Shown piece by piece: positions 36,885 through 46,736 of a stretch of DNA of 64,000 bases. The notes beneath the pieces were generated by a model. It saw only the letters and a program-made list of their open reading frames with translations, was not told the origin of the DNA and ran no database searches. Source of the DNA: Scytonema sp. UIC 10036 (GTDB taxonomy: Bacteria; Cyanobacteriota; Cyanobacteriia; Cyanobacteriales; Nostocaceae). Both the position numbers and the translations under genes were made by a program. The stretch spans positions 1 through 64,000 of the forward strand of contig NZ_WJFC01000058.1 of the NCBI RefSeq assembly GCF_009725235.1. The letters are read 5' to 3'. The number at the start of each line of letters is the position of its first letter. Position 1 is the first letter of the stretch.

Positions 36885-37537
36885 AACGATCTCACCATTT
36901 TTTATGCGTTTGGGCGCAAGGCAGCATAACAAACTTCTTCAAACTCAGAAAAATCCGGAACTTTTTGAGATAAATATGTAGATAAGATACAGTTTGTCTT
37001 TGAGTATTCTCAGTATGTTAGCCAATGTTGATAAAAGTTCGGTTCTGAGAATTTTGTCGAAATGAGTTCAAAATGCTAAATTTCCATTCCTAATTACATT
37101 TGGAGAATTATCAAGATGCCCCTGAAAAAAGGTTATGCAGTCTTAAAAGGTCATGCGATCGCGCCTTCCTGAAGAGATCGTACACGCTACGATTGCGGTC
37201 ATGATACAGATTGCTAAAAATACCCAACGACGGAATTGAGTGAAAAATCGCATAACATTTCCCTGGTTAAACATAAAGATTGTATAACTAGGGGAATAAA
37301 TTTTATTAAATTAATATATACCTTAAGACAGAACTTTCTGAGACCGTAAGTATGCTTTATTCGGATATAATGAGGAAATGACTTGCTAAGCTATCAAAGG
37401 AGTTTCACGCGAGCGCAAAACTCATCTAAGAAGGCAAAATCAGATTATGGATTCGGTTAATCATTAGAGAAGTAGACAAAACGAAGCAATTCGTAATAAA
37501 TCGGAGGAATTCGATTTATTGACTTCACCAGACTCAG
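36885..37537. other. Degraded stretch before the first IscB element
   Basis: No intact gene. It holds a short DUF2278-like start (37116-37172) and a faint third trace of aldo/keto reductase (about 37393-37460, AIKGVSRER and EGKIR-type codons out of frame). The rest is AT-rich and unassigned. Confidence 0.45.
37116..37172 (+). pseudogene. DUF2278-like N-terminal relic
   Basis: ATG 37116 encodes MPLKKGYAVLKGHAIAPS then stop. The pattern MPLKxYGVLKGxxI is the conserved start of DUF2278 proteins. Only 18 residues remain, so this is debris. Confidence 0.45.
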
Positions 37538-37728
37538 TACAGAACTGTATATTCTGTATTACCTGCAAAGGTTTAAGTCGGCTTTTAAATCATGACTTAA
37601 TGAGATTAGCCCGTCTCAAGCGTCGAGGGAGGAACATGGCTACTTTGTCATAGCGCAACACCGAACCTTTTTGAGAAGTTTAAAAGCAGTGTCGAGGCAC
37701 ACCATACCCCAATCGGGAGATTCATCAA
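37538..37728 (+). ncRNA. Probable omega RNA of the first IscB element
   Basis: IscB guide RNAs are encoded just upstream of iscB. Here GCTTTTAAA (37581-37589) can pair with TTTAAAAGC (37679-37687), enclosing a GC-richer segment with GAGA/TCTC pairing (about 37602-37617) and CGTCGAGGGAGGAACATGG. The segment runs to the iscB ATG. A 7-bp hairpin (TACAGAA/TTCTGTA, 37538-37558) lies near the expected left end. The guide would come from sequence 5' of the scaffold. Boundaries are inferred. Confidence 0.65.
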
Positions 37729-39105
37729 ATGATGATTACTAATTCTGTATTTGTTCTCAGTAAAAATGGAAAAATACTAAAACCAACAACACCAGCTAGA
37801 GCAAGGATTTTACAATCTCAAGGCAAAGGGAAAAAGCTGAAATTATTCCCATTTACTTTAATTCTAGATAAGGATGTTGATGAAAATGTAGAGCCATATT
37901 TAGAACTTCGCTGTGACCCCGGTTCAAAATTTACGGGCATTTCCTTAGTAGACTTAAATAAGAATGAAGTCATCTGGGCAATGGAATTAGAACACCGAGG
38001 TGCTCGGATTAAAATGGAATTGATGAAACGTGCTGGTGTTCGACGTTCTAGAAGAACCAGAAGACTGCGCTATCGCAAAAAGAGATTTGACCGCAAAAAG
38101 CCACTTGGATGGTTAGCACCAAGTTTACGTCATCGGTTGTTAACCATTGAGACTTGGATCAAACGATTGCTGAAATTAGCACCGATTAAATCCATCGCAA
38201 TTGAATCGGTAAAATTCGATTTACAAAAAATGGAGACACCAGACATAGAAGGTATTGAATATCAGCAAGGTACGCTAGCGGGTTACACCTTACGCGAAGC
38301 GTTGCTTGAGCATTGGGGTAGAGAATGTGTTTATTGTGGTCAAACAGATGTCCCCTTACAAATTGAGCATATTAATGCACGCTCTCAGGGAGGTAGCGAT
38401 AGCTTCTCAAACCTGACATTATCTTGTGAGAAATGTAACCAGAAAAAGGGGAATAAGCCAGTAGAGCAATTTCTTCAGGATAAACCCGAAATCCTCAAAA
38501 AAATTAAATCCCATCAAAAACAATCATTATCGGATGCTGCTGCAGTTAACTCAACTCGTAAAGCAATATTTGAAATGGCACATCAATTTGGATTGCCTGT
38601 CATCAGTGGAGACGGTGCATCTACTAAAATGATTCGTATTCAAAGCGGATTGCCAAAAGCGCACTGGATTGATAGTGCTTGTGTAGGAACCGACCAAATT
38701 GTCAAATTGCGAATATGTCAACCATTGCGGGTTACCTGTAAAGGACACGGGACAAGACAAGTACAAAGAATGAATGCTAAAGGTTTTCCAGCGATCGCTA
38801 GTATCAAAAAAAATCCCATGACTGGTAAAAAAGAAGTTAAGCTAGTAGCCAAAAATCAAAAGTATACTCATGCTACGGCAGGCGATTATGTTGTTTGTAC
38901 TTTACTGAAACACCGCAAGCACATTCAATCGGGAATTTATCGTGCCAGAGTTAAAACTCCCACTCCTAAAGGAGTAGAAGTGCTCATTAGCGGTCATCGG
39001 ATTTCTCTAGATCGACAATATATCAAACTTATCCATCGTGCTGATGGCTATGAATACAGTTTTACTACGATTAACCAAGATTTACTACGTTTTAAACCTA
39101 TCTAA
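37729..39105 (+). CDS. iscB: IscB RNA-guided nuclease (RuvC + HNH)
   Basis: A 458-residue IscB, ancestor type of Cas9. In order: PLMP-like N-terminal domain (ILKPTTPARARIL), RuvC-I with Asp63 (CDPGSKFTG), an Arg-rich bridge helix (RRSRRTRRLRYRKKRF), RuvC-II with Glu159 (IAIESVKFD), an HNH domain with zinc pairs C200/C203 and C233/C236 and His214 (QIEHINARSQGG), RuvC-III with His312 and Asp315 (HWIDSACVG), and a C-terminal PAM-interacting-like part. All catalytic residues are present, so it should cut both DNA strands with an omega RNA. No tnpA is linked, so mobility would need one in trans. Confidence 0.93.
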   Translation: MMITNSVFVLSKNGKILKPTTPARARILQSQGKGKKLKLFPFTLILDKDVDENVEPYLELRCDPGSKFTGISLVDLNKNEVIWAMELEHRGARIKMELMKRAGVRRSRRTRRLRYRKKRFDRKKPLGWLAPSLRHRLLTIETWIKRLLKLAPIKSIAIESVKFDLQKMETPDIEGIEYQQGTLAGYTLREALLEHWGRECVYCGQTDVPLQIEHINARSQGGSDSFSNLTLSCEKCNQKKGNKPVEQFLQDKPEILKKIKSHQKQSLSDAAAVNSTRKAIFEMAHQFGLPVISGDGASTKMIRIQSGLPKAHWIDSACVGTDQIVKLRICQPLRVTCKGHGTRQVQRMNAKGFPAIASIKKNPMTGKKEVKLVAKNQKYTHATAGDYVVCTLLKHRKHIQSGIYRARVKTPTPKGVEVLISGHRISLDRQYIKLIHRADGYEYSFTTINQDLLRFKPI

Positions 39106-39152
39106 TGGTGTGACATCTCGAGAAATTAATTATGCATTGCCTGAAAGTCCTT

Positions 39153-39180
39153 GTAGGGGCGCAAGGCATTGCGCCCTTAC
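39153..39180. repeat. Dispersed hairpin (GTAGGGGCGCAA family)
   Basis: GTAGGGGCGCAA (39153-39164) and TTGCGCCCTTAC (39169-39180) pair in 11 of 12 positions around GGCA. This is a frequent palindromic repeat in cyanobacterial intergenic DNA; it lies 47 bp after iscB and could act as a 3' end. Confidence 0.7.
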
Positions 39181-39214
39181 ATCTTTATCGGAGATGTCTA
39201 ATAGAACGGGATTT

Positions 39215-39634
39215 TCAAAGAATACTGAGGTAAGTCTGCTCGGAGTTCATCGGTAACATTCTTAACTTACGATTCTTCAAATCTGGCTCTAAACCCAAAA
39301 TCTCCATTGGCGTCACACCTAATAGAGCATAAGGTACTTCTGTCAATTCTAAACAATCAAAAGTTCCCTGACGATTTTCAACACAAAGTTCAACATCTCT
39401 AAAAATTCTTCCTTTTTGAACTCCGGCTGTTGTCTCCACATTTGCTTCTCCGCCTGAAACCAGACCTAACTGGCTAATTATGGTAGCAGGTAAACAAAGT
39501 AAAGTAGCTCTTGTATCGACTATGACATCATTTAAGACATAGGAGCGAACTTCTTCGTTTGGAATAAAGCCTCTCTCCGCTAAAACGCGGTCAATACGGT
39601 TAGTGACTGTCAGGGTCACAATAACTTGCCCCAT
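39215..39634 (-). CDS. Retropepsin-like aspartic protease family protein
   Basis: A 139-residue protein of the cyanobacterial clan-AA protease group. It begins MGQVIVTLTVTNRIDRVL; the active-site region is VIVDTRATLLCLPATIISQL, where the usual DTGA is DTRA (Gly to Arg), so activity is doubtful. The C-terminal YALLGVTPMEILGLEPD matches the family. A clear AGGA precedes ATG 39634; upstream in-frame starts exist at 39673 and 39682. The gene is single and its 3' end shares 23 bp with the patchwork at 21178-21200. Confidence 0.75.
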   Translation of the reverse strand: MGQVIVTLTVTNRIDRVLAERGFIPNEEVRSYVLNDVIVDTRATLLCLPATIISQLGLVSGGEANVETTAGVQKGRIFRDVELCVENRQGTFDCLELTEVPYALLGVTPMEILGLEPDLKNRKLRMLPMNSEQTYLSIL

Positions 39635-39814
39635 CTGTTTATCCTGAAGATTTGGAAATATTAATCTACTCATCTTAACCAATTTATTGATTATTAATAC
39701 ATATATATTATCTTTAAATATAGAATTTTAGGCGTAGGTTGGGGAGCCACAAAAAGTGCGGGGGTTCCCCCCGTTGAGTGATGTGGCATTTGAGGAACGA
39801 AAACCAACATTCAA

Positions 39815-39879
39815 GTAATGGACTCCTTGTTAGTGGTAGTGATGATATGGAGATTAAGCTTTGGCAAGTTCCTTCATAA
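39815..39879 (+). pseudogene. WD40 repeat gene, 3' terminal fragment
   Basis: On the + strand LLVSGSDDMEIKLWQVPS then TAA reads as the last WD40 blade of a protein unrelated in position to the minus-strand WD40 gene that starts its 3' end 12 bp further on. Only about 20 residues remain. Confidence 0.6.
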
Positions 39880-39890
39880 TTTTCGTGTTG

Positions 39891-42800
39891 TCAATTACCA
39901 CTAATAGGTTGTTCCCAAACAAGTTTTCTACAAACTTCGCATGCTTGTTTTTCAATCTCATCTGAGAGGTCTTCTAATATTGGATGATAACGCAAGCGAT
40001 CGCAAGCCATTTGCAACCAGTTTTTCCAATTTCCACCCCACCACAAACGCACCATTCCGTCCCAACTTCCACTGACAATTGTCAGTCCATCTTGACTGAT
40101 TGTAACAGCACTCACTACATCTTTATGTCCGGGGAGGAGACTATCGAGGAGATAACCCTGACGATTCCACAACCGCACGCAATTGTCGCGAGTTCCACTG
40201 ATAATATACTGCCCATCTGCACTTACAGCAACGGAATTGGGATATAAATCTGATATGTGGCGATCGAGGAGCGGTTTACCTTCCCTATTCCACAATCCTA
40301 ACGTATCATCATCACTACTCGTGACAATCGTTTGTCCATCAGCACTAATAGCAACTGCATTGATACAAGCCGAGTGACCATGAGAATTTTCACCAATGAG
40401 TTGACCTCGGTCATTCCAAATTTGAATATTCACAACATCACTGATACTGACAATTGTCTTACCATCAGCGCTAATAGCAGATCTTCGATGATAACTTTTT
40501 TGTCCTTCAAAGATTCTTTCTTCCAGCAAATTCCCAAAACTATTCCATACCCGAATCTTGTCAAAATTCATGTCATCACTTCCACAGGTAATGATGTTCT
40601 TGCCATTATCACAAATACTAATTGCATTGATAGTACTTTGATAGGCTTGTAACTCTTTTAATAAATCGCCCTGTGAATTCCACAAACGTAGAATTCCATT
40701 GTCAGTTCCTGTGGCGATCGCATTTCCATCAGTACTTATAGCGGCTAATTTCACAGTTTCTTGATGTGGAAGCGGTTGACGAATGGCATCTCTTAGATTC
40801 CATAATCTAGCGCCATCATCACTTGCACTCACAATAATTTTACCATCTTCACTAACAGCCACTGAGTTAACAGTTGCTTGGTGTCCTGACAAGACATCAA
40901 TTTCATCACCTTGCAAATCCCATAATGTGACTTTACCAAGGTCGCCTCGGCTCCCTGTAACAACACATTTAGCATCTGCACTGACAGAAATATAATTTCC
41001 TAAATACTCCCGTTTTTGAATGAGATATCCTTCTAAGTTCCACAATCGCAATACAAATGATGGCGTGGCTGTTTTACATTTGCTAATACAAATAATTTTC
41101 TGACCATCTGACGTAAAAGTAACAAATTGAATGCCATTTTCTTTTAAGCTTATTTCATCTTCACTTAATAGAAAATTTTTCAGAAACTCACCTTCGGAAT
41201 TCCATAACTGAACTTTTCCTGAAGGACTAGCACTCCCAGTTACAATATATTTCCCATTAGGGCTGAAATCTACAGAATTGATTTCTTCTGTGTCAAGTAA
41301 ATCTTTGATTAAGTCACCATTAACATTCCATAATTGAGTTTTTGTCGGCTCTCCACTACTAGCTGTTACGATGTATTTTCCGTTAAAATTTATTGAATTG
41401 ATTTTTGTTTGAGAAACAGAAAATTCTTGAATAAGATTCCCATTAAGATTCCATAGCTGCACTTTTCCTACAATTCCAAAAGTAGATGTTAAAATAATTT
41501 GACTATCAAAACTAAAAGTTAGGGAACTGAGATGACCATCGGGAACTGTAAAGTCACAAATAAGATCGCCATTAAGTTTCCACAAGTGTACCTGGAAATG
41601 GTCACTCACAGTTGCGATCGCTTGACTATCCGGGCTAAAAATAATGGATTGAATGCGATCGCAATCGGGAACTAAAAAACCATTAATAAAATTTCCTTGA
41701 AAATCCCACAAACGCAATCTTTGAGAATCAAATACACTATAAGCTATATATTGTTTATTAGGGCTAATAGCCACAGCAGATATATTTCCAACTCCCAAAA
41801 CATCTCGTTCTCTAGCATTTTCCACTGCTGCTCTTAAACTAGACTGTACGGGACTAAGAACTGTCGTAAGTTTTTCTACATTTTGTCCCAATGTTACAAC
41901 TGCTAGAGCTAAACCATTCGTCTCTTGTTTCAGATTAAGTAGCTGTTCCACGAGATATGCTTGCTGTTGTAGTTTTGCTGTGAGTTGATACTCCTCAAAT
42001 ATTCGTTGCTGTTGTGCCTTTTCCTCAAGCTCTTTTTTTCTTATATTGATACTCGTTTGAATAAATTCTATTTCTTGTTGATTCAGCCAAAGACCATCTT
42101 GAGAGCCAAGTAATTTTTCTAAACCATCGAGACGAGGATCTTTCACCCAAAGATATCCTATGGCTCGCTCGTGCTGATTCCAATCATACACAGCAAATGT
42201 CAAACGTTGTTGTAATATAATATTTTCGTGTTCTTGTCGCTGCCATGCGTCTAACTTGTCCCACTCTCGAACTAGCGCATCGTGGACGGGTTCTGCATAG
42301 GGTTCTCCCCCGATATCTTGTCCCCGAACAATTAAGCAAACACGCTCGAAATGGTCGAGAATCTTCTCCACTCGTTGGTTTTCTGCTTCCAACGGGTACT
42401 TAAGTTCCCATGAAGGGACTCTTCGCCTTGCTAAGTGTCCATCTTCAATAGTCACCATTCTTAACATGACTCGTCGCAATGTTGCTTGATGGGCTGGGTC
42501 AAACTTGTCATATTCCTCTGTTGCTCGTTGTCTTAACGAACCAATAACCCCTCCCAAAGTCTCATAATCGTCTTGAGTTAAAGTTCGTCTTTCTTCTACC
42601 ACGCATTTTATATAAAGTTCGCTGAGTGTAAAAGATAACAACGATAGCGCTCCTGGCATTTGTCCCACATCATCAATAAGACGATCCACAAATGTTGGAG
42701 GCTCAAATTCTAAAATCTTTTCCATTGCAGGTCTTTCAATGGCTTGACGCAACTCATGAGATTTCATCGCTTTGACTTCAAAACGTCCTGCATTCCAGTA

Positions 42801-44297
42801 GGATTTCAAAGGAGAATCTATGAAATGGGATTCAAAGTCAGACCGCAAAGTCAACACGACATAGAGGCGAGAATCAGCAGCCAAAGCTTGTGCGAGAAAA
42901 TTTAAGAAACTTTCTCGCTTTGCTTCTGACTTGCACATTGTTACGAGTTCTTCAAATTGATCTACAACCAGTAAATACTTTGTGTTGTCTTGAACTTGGT
43001 TGTACTGTTGAATCAGGTTAATAAATTGATTCGGTGCTTCTTGAAGCTTTTGTTTAAGACGAGCAATTTCTTCTCGTCTCTCCACCTCATCTGGATATGC
43101 ATTTATTAAAATCGCTTCTGCAAGCGCTTTAAAAGGAGATCTTGTTGGTCTAATTGTCGGTAAGATAAAAAATTCTTGTTCGGGCTGATTTCGCAAGCAA
43201 GGAATTAAACCTGCTTTGACTAAACTTGATTTACCGGAACCGGAAACTCCTAAGACGACCGCGAGTTGGTGATGGCGATCGCGAATCCGATCGTACAATT
43301 GTTTTATCGGTACATCTCTACCAAAGAATAGAGAAGAATGTTTTTCCTCATAACTTTTGAGTCCTTGATAGGGATTGGTGTCTAACTTCAGGACGGGTGC
43401 ATCTTCGAGATTTTCCCGATTGAAGTGAGGTAACAAGAAAATATATTCCCCTTTGTCGTGCTTTTCTAGAGGAAATAAACTAGGTGTTTGGCGACTATTG
43501 CGGTCATCAGTCATCGGTTCGATTTTATCCCGCACGTAGGAATAAATTTCCGTTGCAGTGATAATCCCATCGCCTCTTTTAAAAGTTGTGTCAGCGTCAC
43601 CTTCCAATGCTTCAAATAATGCATTAGCAAAAGGCGAATGGTCTTGCGTCTCGTCGCTTTCTCTCTTACCAAAAAAACCAAAGAAATCAAGGGCTTTTTG
43701 ATTGTAAGCAGCAGAGGTGATGACTTGCCATGCAGGTTCACTAATGAAGCGATCGTATCGTTGTTTGTAGATTTTGCGTACAGGCGTAGCATTGCGATAA
43801 GAACTCGAACGAAATGCACCTGCAAAACAACAGTCTAAAATTACCAGCATATGACGACAAGGCAATTCCATCAGAGCATCATGCAAATCTTGCATGGGTA
43901 AAAGAAGGTCTTGCGATTGAAGGAGATTCTCAGTTTTTGCATCTGTTGGGATGAGATAACCTCTGCATTCACTGTTATCTTCAAGTTCATCTGTAGGAAC
44001 GATACCATGTCCGGCAAAGTAGAATATGATGCGATCGCTCTCTTGAACCTCCACAGTTGTATCACCTACTGGGAATTTCTTGTTTTTGAAATCGGCAAGC
44101 AGAGAGTGTAATCCAGAAAGGGTAGCCTGTGAATTGAGTAGAGTCTTAACTTGATATTTATAGGTTTGTTGAAGAATATTTGCCAGTTTTTCGGCATCAG
44201 CAACAGGAGTTGTTAAGGGCGGGATACCATTTGAGTATTCATTAATACCAATGATAACTGCTAAATTACGTTTAAAATCATATCTAGACTGAGTCAT
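39891..44297 (-). CDS. Caspase-like protease with STAND NTPase and WD40 propeller
   Basis: A 1468-residue protein. Residues 10-240: caspase (C14) domain with His97 (FYFAGHG) and Cys157 (LVILDCCFAG). Residues about 305-720: STAND ATPase with a Walker A loop (GVSGSGKSSLVKAG) and Walker B (YLLVVDQFEEL), plus a winged-helix part. Residues about 730-830: coiled segment (EEKAQQQRIFEEYQLTAKLQ). The C-terminus carries 14 WD40 repeats (from LRLWDFQGN to MVRLWWGG), likely two propellers. Such fusions are thought to sense a signal by the propeller, oligomerise by the ATPase and activate the protease, in cell death or defence. The frame is intact and both catalytic residues are present. Confidence 0.93.
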   Translation of the reverse strand: MTQSRYDFKRNLAVIIGINEYSNGIPPLTTPVADAEKLANILQQTYKYQVKTLLNSQATLSGLHSLLADFKNKKFPVGDTTVEVQESDRIIFYFAGHGIVPTDELEDNSECRGYLIPTDAKTENLLQSQDLLLPMQDLHDALMELPCRHMLVILDCCFAGAFRSSSYRNATPVRKIYKQRYDRFISEPAWQVITSAAYNQKALDFFGFFGKRESDETQDHSPFANALFEALEGDADTTFKRGDGIITATEIYSYVRDKIEPMTDDRNSRQTPSLFPLEKHDKGEYIFLLPHFNRENLEDAPVLKLDTNPYQGLKSYEEKHSSLFFGRDVPIKQLYDRIRDRHHQLAVVLGVSGSGKSSLVKAGLIPCLRNQPEQEFFILPTIRPTRSPFKALAEAILINAYPDEVERREEIARLKQKLQEAPNQFINLIQQYNQVQDNTKYLLVVDQFEELVTMCKSEAKRESFLNFLAQALAADSRLYVVLTLRSDFESHFIDSPLKSYWNAGRFEVKAMKSHELRQAIERPAMEKILEFEPPTFVDRLIDDVGQMPGALSLLSFTLSELYIKCVVEERRTLTQDDYETLGGVIGSLRQRATEEYDKFDPAHQATLRRVMLRMVTIEDGHLARRRVPSWELKYPLEAENQRVEKILDHFERVCLIVRGQDIGGEPYAEPVHDALVREWDKLDAWQRQEHENIILQQRLTFAVYDWNQHERAIGYLWVKDPRLDGLEKLLGSQDGLWLNQQEIEFIQTSINIRKKELEEKAQQQRIFEEYQLTAKLQQQAYLVEQLLNLKQETNGLALAVVTLGQNVEKLTTVLSPVQSSLRAAVENARERDVLGVGNISAVAISPNKQYIAYSVFDSQRLRLWDFQGNFINGFLVPDCDRIQSIIFSPDSQAIATVSDHFQVHLWKLNGDLICDFTVPDGHLSSLTFSFDSQIILTSTFGIVGKVQLWNLNGNLIQEFSVSQTKINSINFNGKYIVTASSGEPTKTQLWNVNGDLIKDLLDTEEINSVDFSPNGKYIVTGSASPSGKVQLWNSEGEFLKNFLLSEDEISLKENGIQFVTFTSDGQKIICISKCKTATPSFVLRLWNLEGYLIQKREYLGNYISVSADAKCVVTGSRGDLGKVTLWDLQGDEIDVLSGHQATVNSVAVSEDGKIIVSASDDGARLWNLRDAIRQPLPHQETVKLAAISTDGNAIATGTDNGILRLWNSQGDLLKELQAYQSTINAISICDNGKNIITCGSDDMNFDKIRVWNSFGNLLEERIFEGQKSYHRRSAISADGKTIVSISDVVNIQIWNDRGQLIGENSHGHSACINAVAISADGQTIVTSSDDDTLGLWNREGKPLLDRHISDLYPNSVAVSADGQYIISGTRDNCVRLWNRQGYLLDSLLPGHKDVVSAVTISQDGLTIVSGSWDGMVRLWWGGNWKNWLQMACDRLRYHPILEDLSDEIEKQACEVCRKLVWEQPISGN

Positions 44298-44521
44298 AAA
44301 TAATTAGTAAATAACTGGATTGCGAGATATTTTGTGTGCCATTAAAAATTAGTTAGTTTTTTTATACGTAAGACTACACGGAGGGAGCGATCTTCTCCGG
44401 ATATCTAACTAGATTAACAAAATAAATTTACAATCTTGCACTTGAATGCACTTTAATCACTGTCTGTTTGCTCCTAATACGGTTCGGATAAGACTCGATA
44501 CCCTAGCCCCCCTTAAAAGAG

Positions 44522-45947
44522 CTACGGTGTACACACAAGTAGGCCTAGAGCGAGTTTCCAGCCAAAAAAGGTAGACTCAAACTGATAAAGCCCGCGAATC
44601 AACGTAGTCATACCTGGAGGTTTTTGGGACTTGTAACCACACCAACCGCCTCCTCGAGCAATAATCCAAGTAGCCCAAGGTAAAGAATGGGGAGGGTAAG
44701 GGTTTTTTTGGAATTGAGTTTTTCCTTCTACAGTTGGTGCTTTTGAAAGTTAAACATTGCTGTTGTTCATCGGAGAAAGCAATGGTAGCAGGTAGTTCGG
44801 GATTATCTCGACCTTGAATTAATTGTAAGGTTTTCAAGGCAATAGATAGGGCCAATACAGTCAGTTTTTGAATAGCAGAAATCGATTCTAATTGAGTGGC
44901 TTCTACATTTAATCCGGCCTTTTTCAAGGTGGCAAATAGTTGTTCAATGCGCCATCTCCATGTGTACCATTTAATCACACAAAGTGCTTGTTCTAAACAA
45001 ACGACTTCATGGGTTGTTAACAATCGCGGCTTGAATTGGTTCCTGCCCACTAGGTGGGTTAACTTCAACCGCTTCAACTGCGTAAAGCGTCACACTTGGT
45101 GGATAATCTGAGGCACTCAATTTATCTGGACGTTGAATGTTCACTTTTGCACGGCGAACAATTAATAACGCTTCTCTTGCAGTTCTGCCAGTACGTGAGT
45201 CGGCTGGTACATCCACAGTATAAGTGCCTTCTGCTGGCTGTTGGTTTAAGTATTTAAACAGTGACGCGCTCTGGACTTTGAGGCGTCGGTCCTGGCATGC
45301 TCTGACTAATAAATGATTATTTTGATTTGGTACCGTCGCAAATTCTTCATACATATCGCTTTCTCGGTCAGCGATGTGAGTTATGCTTTTTGCATGACCA
45401 ATAGTTAAACAGGGTTGGGTTTCTTCGGCAGAACGTAGCCACTTATATGATTCTTTTTCTTCTATCGGTAAAAGTTGGTAGTTGCGCTCATACTTGTCAT
45501 CATGTTCTAAATCTCTAGTCCACAATTGTATTGTGCTCAACCCCAAAGGAAATCCATTTTCTGCGTTTAGTATTAGGGTGGGATGAATATAAAATCCTAT
45601 ATCTTTATTGTTTCCTACTACCCCCAACCCCTCTGGTTTCAATCTCCCTATATGCGACTGTAAATTGATTTCACTACTGTCACTAATTGCTAATATGTGC
45701 TTTCCTTCTACTTGTAACCAGCATTGGTTTGATAGACTCCGAGCTAATTCTCCCAGGCTCACTTTTTCATTCTCCAAAAAGCGGTAGTACCCTACCTGTT
45801 CAGCTCTATTTTTACTGATTTGTCGAATGATAACTGATTGATGTTTTTCCATCGCTGAGTACAATGCCGCCCCCTTTTTTCCAGCCTAGGGTCTCCAAAT
45901 GCTTGCCCCTCGAATATTTGAGCATGAATTCTGATTGGATTGGACAT
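44522..45947 (-). pseudogene. IS4-family transposase, frameshifted
   Basis: Read through three frames, the protein starts at ATG 45947 (MSNPIRIHAQIFEGQAFGDP), shifts at a G run near 45870, continues as EKHQSVIIRQISKNRAEQVG with DDE residues in LAISDSSEINL and THIADRESDMYEEF, shifts again near 45040, then carries the Glu in WRWRIEQLFATLKKAG, and shifts a third time near 44750 before ending FFGWKLALGLLVCTP. All family parts are there, but three frameshifts make it inactive. Confidence 0.87.
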
Positions 45948-46183
45948 TCTTGCTTATCCCCTGAAATCTCTTTAAGTAGTAGTTTACCAAGGGCAAGTGC
46001 GGACTGCCTACAATGTAAAATTAGCTTTTGACAAGACTTTCAGCCATTTCAAGATTTAAGACTATATATAAATGCGCGAACCCACAAATGTTCTGGCGAA
46101 GGCGACGCGAATAGCAGCCTGAAGAGTTGAAGTATACTAAACCTCAGCGACATACTCCACAAAATCCGGAGAGATTTGTTTTT

Positions 46184-46313
46184 GATCGCCTTGCGGCGGA
46201 CAACGAGCATTCCATCAACCCTGCTTCTCACAGAGCTACTAACCTGTTGTCACATCGCCCAATTCTGCCTGTGTTGTTTGCGATCGCCTTGCGGCGGACA
46301 ACGAGCATTCCAT
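46184..46313. repeat. Two identical 32-bp direct repeats
   Basis: The 32 bases at 46184-46215, beginning GATCGCCTTGCGGCGGACAA, recur without mismatch at 46282-46313. The period is 98 bp. The intervening 66 bp are different. They lie between the IS4 transposase start and the inverted IS4 fragment. Confidence 0.85.
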
Positions 46314-46317
46314 GAAC

Positions 46318-46412
46318 ACTCCCCTGAACGGTTACTGGGCTTTATCAGGCGCGAATCTACCTTTTTTGGCTGAAAACTCGCTCTGGGCCTACTTGTGTGT
46401 ACACCGTAGCCT
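46318..46412 (+). pseudogene. IS4 transposase 3' fragment, second copy
   Basis: Plus-strand reading of GLYQARIYLFWLKTRSGPT-like codons matches, with shifts, the end of the transposase at 44522-45947 (GLYQFESTFFGWKLALGLL). Only about 90 bp remain. The rest of this copy is absent from the window. Confidence 0.7.
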
Positions 46413-46736
46413 TAAAAGAGGGGGAACAAAGCCCCCCTTTCTAAGAAGGGTTGGGGGATCTTCAAGGTTAGAATTGTTAACCGAACCGTATTGGGACTTG
46501 TTCGTCAGGACTTTGAAACGTTAGCGTACAGAATAACAGATGTAACTGTTCTGCCACTGTTGCTGGACTTTTTAGGCAGTATACTTACTATAAAATTGAT
46601 GGCACATGGAATAACTTCAGAACTAGAGTGCATCTTTGCACTCATTGGGTTTTCAAATCAGACACGACATGCTTCAAAATCATTTAGGACAACATATGGG
46701 TTCTTGTCAGATTTTGGTGATGTATTGAAGTGACTT
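46413..46736. other. Gap before xdhC
   Basis: 324 bp. The first 60 bp belong to a palindromic repeat (AAAGAGGGGGAACAAAGCCC and following). The rest holds no recognisable gene or RNA; it is the 3' flank of xdhC. Confidence 0.4.

Larger units (their letters stand above)
44478..46489. mobile_element. IS4 insertion plus inverted IS4 remnant
   Basis: The frameshifted transposase is flanked on the left by its 3' end sequence (44513-44575). A second, inverted copy of that 3' end lies at 46318-46412, diverged by several bases. The outermost AATACGGTTCGG (about 44478-44489) is repeated inverted as CCGAACCGTATT (about 46477-46488). The region seems to be two nested or rearranged IS4 copies rather than one clean element. 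Confidence 0.6.

Noticed and set aside
39984..40652. Several plus-strand frames opposite the WD40 region
   Set aside because: They repeat with the WD40 periodicity of the minus-strand gene and are shadows of it.
46491..46733. 80-residue plus-strand frame before xdhC
   Set aside because: No homology, and it starts inside a repeat; not supported as a gene.
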